Position numbers and translations under genes: made by a program. A stretch of DNA of 8,541 nucleotides from Blastococcus sp. (GTDB taxonomy: Bacteria > Actinomycetota > Actinomycetes > Mycobacteriales > Geodermatophilaceae), in assembly GCA_025963345.1 (NCBI GenBank), contig JAOPUS010000222.1, positions 1-8,541 of the forward strand, in the 5' to 3' direction. Position 1 is the stretch's first letter; each line of letters opens with the position of its first letter. This document shows, piece by piece, positions 6,332-8,541 of this stretch. The notes under the pieces were generated by a model. The model was not told the origin of the DNA, searched no databases, and saw only the letters and a list, made by a program, of their open reading frames with translations.

Positions 6332-7387
6332 TTGCGCCGAGCGCGGATGACGAAGGCCGCGGCGTTGCTGCTGGCCGGCAGCCTGGCCCTCGCGGCCTGT
6401 GCCAGCGACGAGAACGGTGGCGGCACCGCCAGCGGCAACAGCGCCAGCGGCGGTGACCTCAAGATCGGCCTGGCCTACGACACCGGCGGCCGGGGTGACC
6501 GTTCGTTCAACGACTCCGCCTACGCGGGTGTCGAGGCGGCGATCAAGACCAACGGTGGTGACGTCTCCGAGCTCAGCCCCAACGCCGACGCCTCGAACCG
6601 CGTCGACCTGCTCACCCAGCTCGCCGACCAGGGCTACAACCCGGTCATCGCCGTCGGCTTCGCCTACGGCGACGTCATCGGTGACGTGGCCCAGCAGTAT
6701 CCGGACACCACGTTCGCGATCATCGACTCGTCGGTCGCCGAGATCGGTGCCGACAACCTGACCGGGCTGCTGTTCGCGGAGGAGCAGGGTTCCTTCCTCG
6801 CCGGCGTCGCCGCGGCGCTCAAGACCACGACCAACCACATCGGTTTCGTCGGTGGCGTCGACACGTCGCTCATCCAGAAGTTCGAGGCGGGCTACTTCGC
6901 CGGGGCGCAGGCGGTCAAGGCCGACATCCAGATCGACTCCCAGTACCTGTCGCCGGCCGGTGACTTCTCCGGCTTCAACGACCCGGCCAAGGGCCAGATC
7001 GCGGCGCAGGGCATGTTCGACGGCGGCGCCGACATCGTCTACCACGCGGCCGGTGGCTCCGGCCTCGGCGTGTTCCAGGCGGCTGCCGCCTCGAACAAGC
7101 GCGCGATCGGTGTCGACTCCGACCAGTACAACACCGTGGATGACCCGGCCCTCCAGGCCGTGATCATGACGTCCATGCTCAAGCGCGTGGACAACGCGGT
7201 CGAGGCCTTCATCGGCGACTTCGTCGACGACAAGGTCGCCGGCGGCAAGGATGTCATCAACGACCTGTCCACCGAGGGCGTCGGCCTGGCCACCTCGGGC
7301 GGGTTCATCGACGACATCCAGAAGCAGATCGACGACTACCGCCAGCAGATCATCGACGGCGACATCGAGGTCCCGACCACCCGGTGA
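6332..7387 (+). CDS. BMP family ABC transporter substrate-binding lipoprotein (PnrA/BmpA-like)
   Basis: An extracytoplasmic lipoprotein of 351 residues that should capture a solute and hand it to the ABC importer encoded next to it. Characterised BMP/PnrA proteins bind purine or other nucleosides; substrate identity here is inference from family. The signal peptide has a basic start (RRARMTK), a hydrophobic core and the lipobox LAAC with Cys23 as the lipidated residue. A Gly/Ser/Asn-rich linker follows, then DLKIGLAYDTGGRGDRSFND, the hallmark N-terminal strand and loop of the BMP family. NADASNRVDLLTQLADQGYNPVIAVGFAYGD, the GFVGG hinge region, DIVYHAAGGSGLGVFQA and AIGVDSDQYN are also typical. 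The TTG at 6332 is preferred because it sits six bases after GAGGAG; the in-frame ATG at 6347 would still leave a usable signal peptide. A strong terminator follows the stop, so this gene may be expressed well above the ATPase. Confidence 0.93.
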   Translation: MRRARMTKAAALLLAGSLALAACASDENGGGTASGNSASGGDLKIGLAYDTGGRGDRSFNDSAYAGVEAAIKTNGGDVSELSPNADASNRVDLLTQLADQGYNPVIAVGFAYGDVIGDVAQQYPDTTFAIIDSSVAEIGADNLTGLLFAEEQGSFLAGVAAALKTTTNHIGFVGGVDTSLIQKFEAGYFAGAQAVKADIQIDSQYLSPAGDFSGFNDPAKGQIAAQGMFDGGADIVYHAAGGSGLGVFQAAAASNKRAIGVDSDQYNTVDDPALQAVIMTSMLKRVDNAVEAFIGDFVDDKVAGGKDVINDLSTEGVGLATSGGFIDDIQKQIDDYRQQIIDGDIEVPTTR

Positions 7388-7393
7388 TCTCAG

Positions 7394-7427
7394 GACGCGG
7401 GTCCGCGACGAGCGGGCCCGCGTCTTT
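7394..7427 (+). terminator. Rho-independent terminator after the BMP lipoprotein gene
   Basis: A 13-bp GC stem pairs GACGCGGGTCCGC (7394-7406) with GCGGGCCCGCGTC (7412-7424) over the five-base loop GACGA, with a single T-G wobble. A TTT run follows (7425-7427). It starts six bases after the lipoprotein stop. Because it lies between the binding protein and its ATPase, it probably works as a partial terminator that keeps lipoprotein mRNA in excess. Confidence 0.82.
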
Positions 7428-7513
7428 ACCGGTGGTCATCACGACGGCGGGTCCGGGCGCACTGCATCTCGAGTGCGGAGCCCGGGCCCGCCGTCGTGGT
7501 GACGGCCCCCGGT
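7428..7513 (+). repeat. Very long intercistronic inverted repeat (stem-loop)
   Basis: Positions 7435-7458 pair with 7480-7503 along 24 bp with only two T-G wobbles. Inside it, GCACT (7459-7463) pairs with AGTGC (7472-7476) around the loop GCATCTCG, leaving a three-base bulge (7477-7479). Outside it, ACCGG (7428-7432) can pair with CCGGT (7509-7513). No T-run follows. The core (GACGGCGGGTCCG facing CGGGCCCGCCGTC) repeats the stem of the terminator just upstream with one extra base pair. Possible roles are a U-less terminator, an RNase III or decay barrier, or part of an attenuator. Confidence 0.8.
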
Positions 7514-7622
7514 CCGCCGGAATTCCCGGGCCGGACGCCCAGCAGGACCCCCGGGTGCGACATCATGCGGCCAGCCCCACATGCCGCGCGCACCCGAAAG
7601 TCGCGCCCGGTCTCGGGCGAGC

Positions 7623-7652
7623 CGGTGACGACGGTCGACCCCGCCGTCACCG
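7623..7652 (+). promoter_or_regulatory. Hairpin in the leader of the ABC ATPase gene
   Basis: CGGTGACGACGG (7623-7634) pairs with CCGCCGTCACCG (7641-7652) over the six-base loop TCGACC, with one A-C mismatch in twelve positions. It lies 60 bases before the ATPase start and has no T-run. Function is unknown. Confidence 0.45.
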
Positions 7653-7696
7653 ATGCAGACGAGCAGACGTGCGCCGCGTACCCCGCGTGCGCACCC

Positions 7697-7706
7697 GAGG
7701 GAGAGG
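7697..7706 (+). promoter_or_regulatory. Ribosome binding site of the ABC ATPase gene
   Basis: The purine-rich GAGGGAGAGG ends six bases before the ATG at 7713 and supports that start. Confidence 0.65.
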
Positions 7707-7712
7707 CCGAGG

Positions 7713-8541
7713 ATGGCCGCAACAGGAGCGACCGGTGGCAGCCCGGCCGCGGGGCCGCCCGCCCAGGGCGCCCCGTTCGCAGTGGAGCTACGCGGAATCA
7801 CCAAGCGCTTCCCCGGCGTCGTCGCCAATCGGAACATCGAGCTGCGGGTGCGCCGGGGCGAGGTGCACGCCATCGTCGGTGAGAACGGGGCCGGCAAGTC
7901 GACCCTGATGAAGACCCTCTACGGCATGCATCGGCCCGACGAGGGCACGATCCTGCTCGACGGCCGCGAGGTCCACTTCCGCAGCCCCGCCGACGCGATC
8001 GACGCCGGGATCGGCATGGTCCACCAGCACTTCATGCTGGCCGACAACTTCACCGTCCTGGAGAACATCGTCCTGGGCAGCGAGCCCACGCGGGGCGGCC
8101 GGCTGGACCTCGCCGAGGGCCGCCGCCGGATCAAGGAGATCTCCGACCGCTACGCACTCGACCTCGAGCCCGACGAGCTGGTCGAGCACCTCGGCGTCGG
8201 CGACCGCCAGCGCGTGGAGATCGCCAAGGTGCTCTACCGGGGTGCGACCACGCTGATCCTCGACGAGCCCACCGCCGTCCTCGTGCCGCAGGAGGTCGAC
8301 GAGCTGTTCGGCAATCTGGCCGAGCTCAAGCGCGAGGGCCTCACCGTCATCTTCATCTCGCACAAGCTCGACGAGGTCCGCAAGGTCGCCGACGCGATCA
8401 CCGTCAACCGCCGCGGCACCACCGTGGGCACCGCCGACCCGGCCACCACGTCGGCCAAGCAGCTGGCCGAGATGATGGTCGGCGCCCAGCTGCCCACGCC
8501 GCAGACCCGGACCTCGACGGTGCGCGAGACCCCGGTGCTGC
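7713..8541 (+). CDS. ABC transporter ATP-binding protein, NupO/YufO type (3' part beyond window)
   Basis: The visible 276 residues form the first nucleotide-binding domain of what is normally a tandem, roughly 500-residue ATPase that powers import of sugars or nucleosides. A Gly/Ala/Pro-rich N-terminal extension (1-21) precedes the domain. Walker A is GENGAGKST (56-64), the Q-loop is in MVHQHF (Gln105), the signature region is LGVGDRQ (160-166), Walker B is LILDEP (181-186) and the switch histidine is in ISHKLDE (His217). The signature departs from LSGGQ. Degenerate signatures are usual in this family, and I recall LGVGDRQ from other actinobacterial members. NRRGTTVGT and the LAEMMVG region mark the end of the first domain. 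Its position after the BMP lipoprotein indicates one importer, with two permease genes expected downstream. The substrate is inferred to be a nucleoside. Confidence 0.92.
   Translation, partial: MAATGATGGSPAAGPPAQGAPFAVELRGITKRFPGVVANRNIELRVRRGEVHAIVGENGAGKSTLMKTLYGMHRPDEGTILLDGREVHFRSPADAIDAGIGMVHQHFMLADNFTVLENIVLGSEPTRGGRLDLAEGRRRIKEISDRYALDLEPDELVEHLGVGDRQRVEIAKVLYRGATTLILDEPTAVLVPQEVDELFGNLAELKREGLTVIFISHKLDEVRKVADAITVNRRGTTVGTADPATTSAKQLAEMMVGAQLPTPQTRTSTVRETPVL

Larger units (their letters stand above)
7514..7712 (+). other. Non-coding remainder of the BMP-ATPase intergenic region
   Basis: Together with the two stem-loops before it, this makes a gene-free stretch of 325 bases. It contains a third hairpin (7623-7652) and the ATPase ribosome binding site. 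I find no convincing -10 hexamer, so the ATPase is probably transcribed by read-through. Open frames crossing it lack ribosome binding sites and family-like sequence. Confidence 0.5.

Noticed and set aside
3952..6350. Long plus-strand frames across yihY and the carboxypeptidase (3952-5253 and 5202-6350)
   Set aside because: They are out of frame or antisense to clearly conserved proteins, and their translations look random and arginine-rich.
7565..7712. Small plus-strand open frame beginning at the ATG at 7565 in the BMP-ATPase gap
   Set aside because: It has no Shine-Dalgarno and runs out of frame into the ATPase gene. The sequence shows no domain, signal or membrane segment.

Overview
The window is high-GC DNA with GTG and TTG starts and dense, mostly short-spaced genes, typical of an actinobacterium. 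The trpS / YihY-BrkB / D,D-carboxypeptidase neighbourhood, the Pat-type aminotransferase and the protein sequences fit a member of the Actinomycetota. A Geodermatophilaceae-like genus is my best guess, but that is inference without a database search. I see no mobile element, CRISPR array, tRNA or rRNA.

Layout. At the left edge, on the minus strand, is galE (UDP-glucose 4-epimerase), missing only its last few codons and preceded by a promoter that looks leaderless. It is divergent, across 31 bp, from a plus-strand PLP aminotransferase of the HisC2/Pat type. Next come trpS (tryptophanyl-tRNA synthetase) and a 2H phosphoesterase (2'-5' RNA ligase family), overlapping by ATGA, and then a YihY/BrkB family membrane protein. 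A minus-strand secreted D-alanyl-D-alanine carboxypeptidase (DacB1-like, S11) converges on the membrane protein gene and overlaps its 3' end by 86 bp. To the right is a plus-strand nucleoside-type ABC importer: a BMP/PnrA family lipoprotein followed by the first half of a NupO/YufO-type double ATPase that runs off the right edge. The permeases are presumably beyond it.

The housekeeping proteins look ordinary. The most interesting material is non-coding. (1) A repeated structured element of about 58 bp sits directly behind two stop codons (after the aminotransferase and after the 2H protein), with two compensatory base-pair changes between the copies. (2) The 325-bp gap between the BMP lipoprotein and the ATPase holds a canonical terminator, then a very long hairpin (24-bp stem plus an inner 5-bp stem) whose core repeats the terminator stem, so the arms could pair in mutually exclusive ways, then a third hairpin. 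(3) The BMP leader carries a perfect 8-bp hairpin and a small hairpin that could mask the Shine-Dalgarno sequence. Together these suggest RNA-level control of the importer and of how much lipoprotein is made relative to ATPase. None of this is proved by sequence alone.
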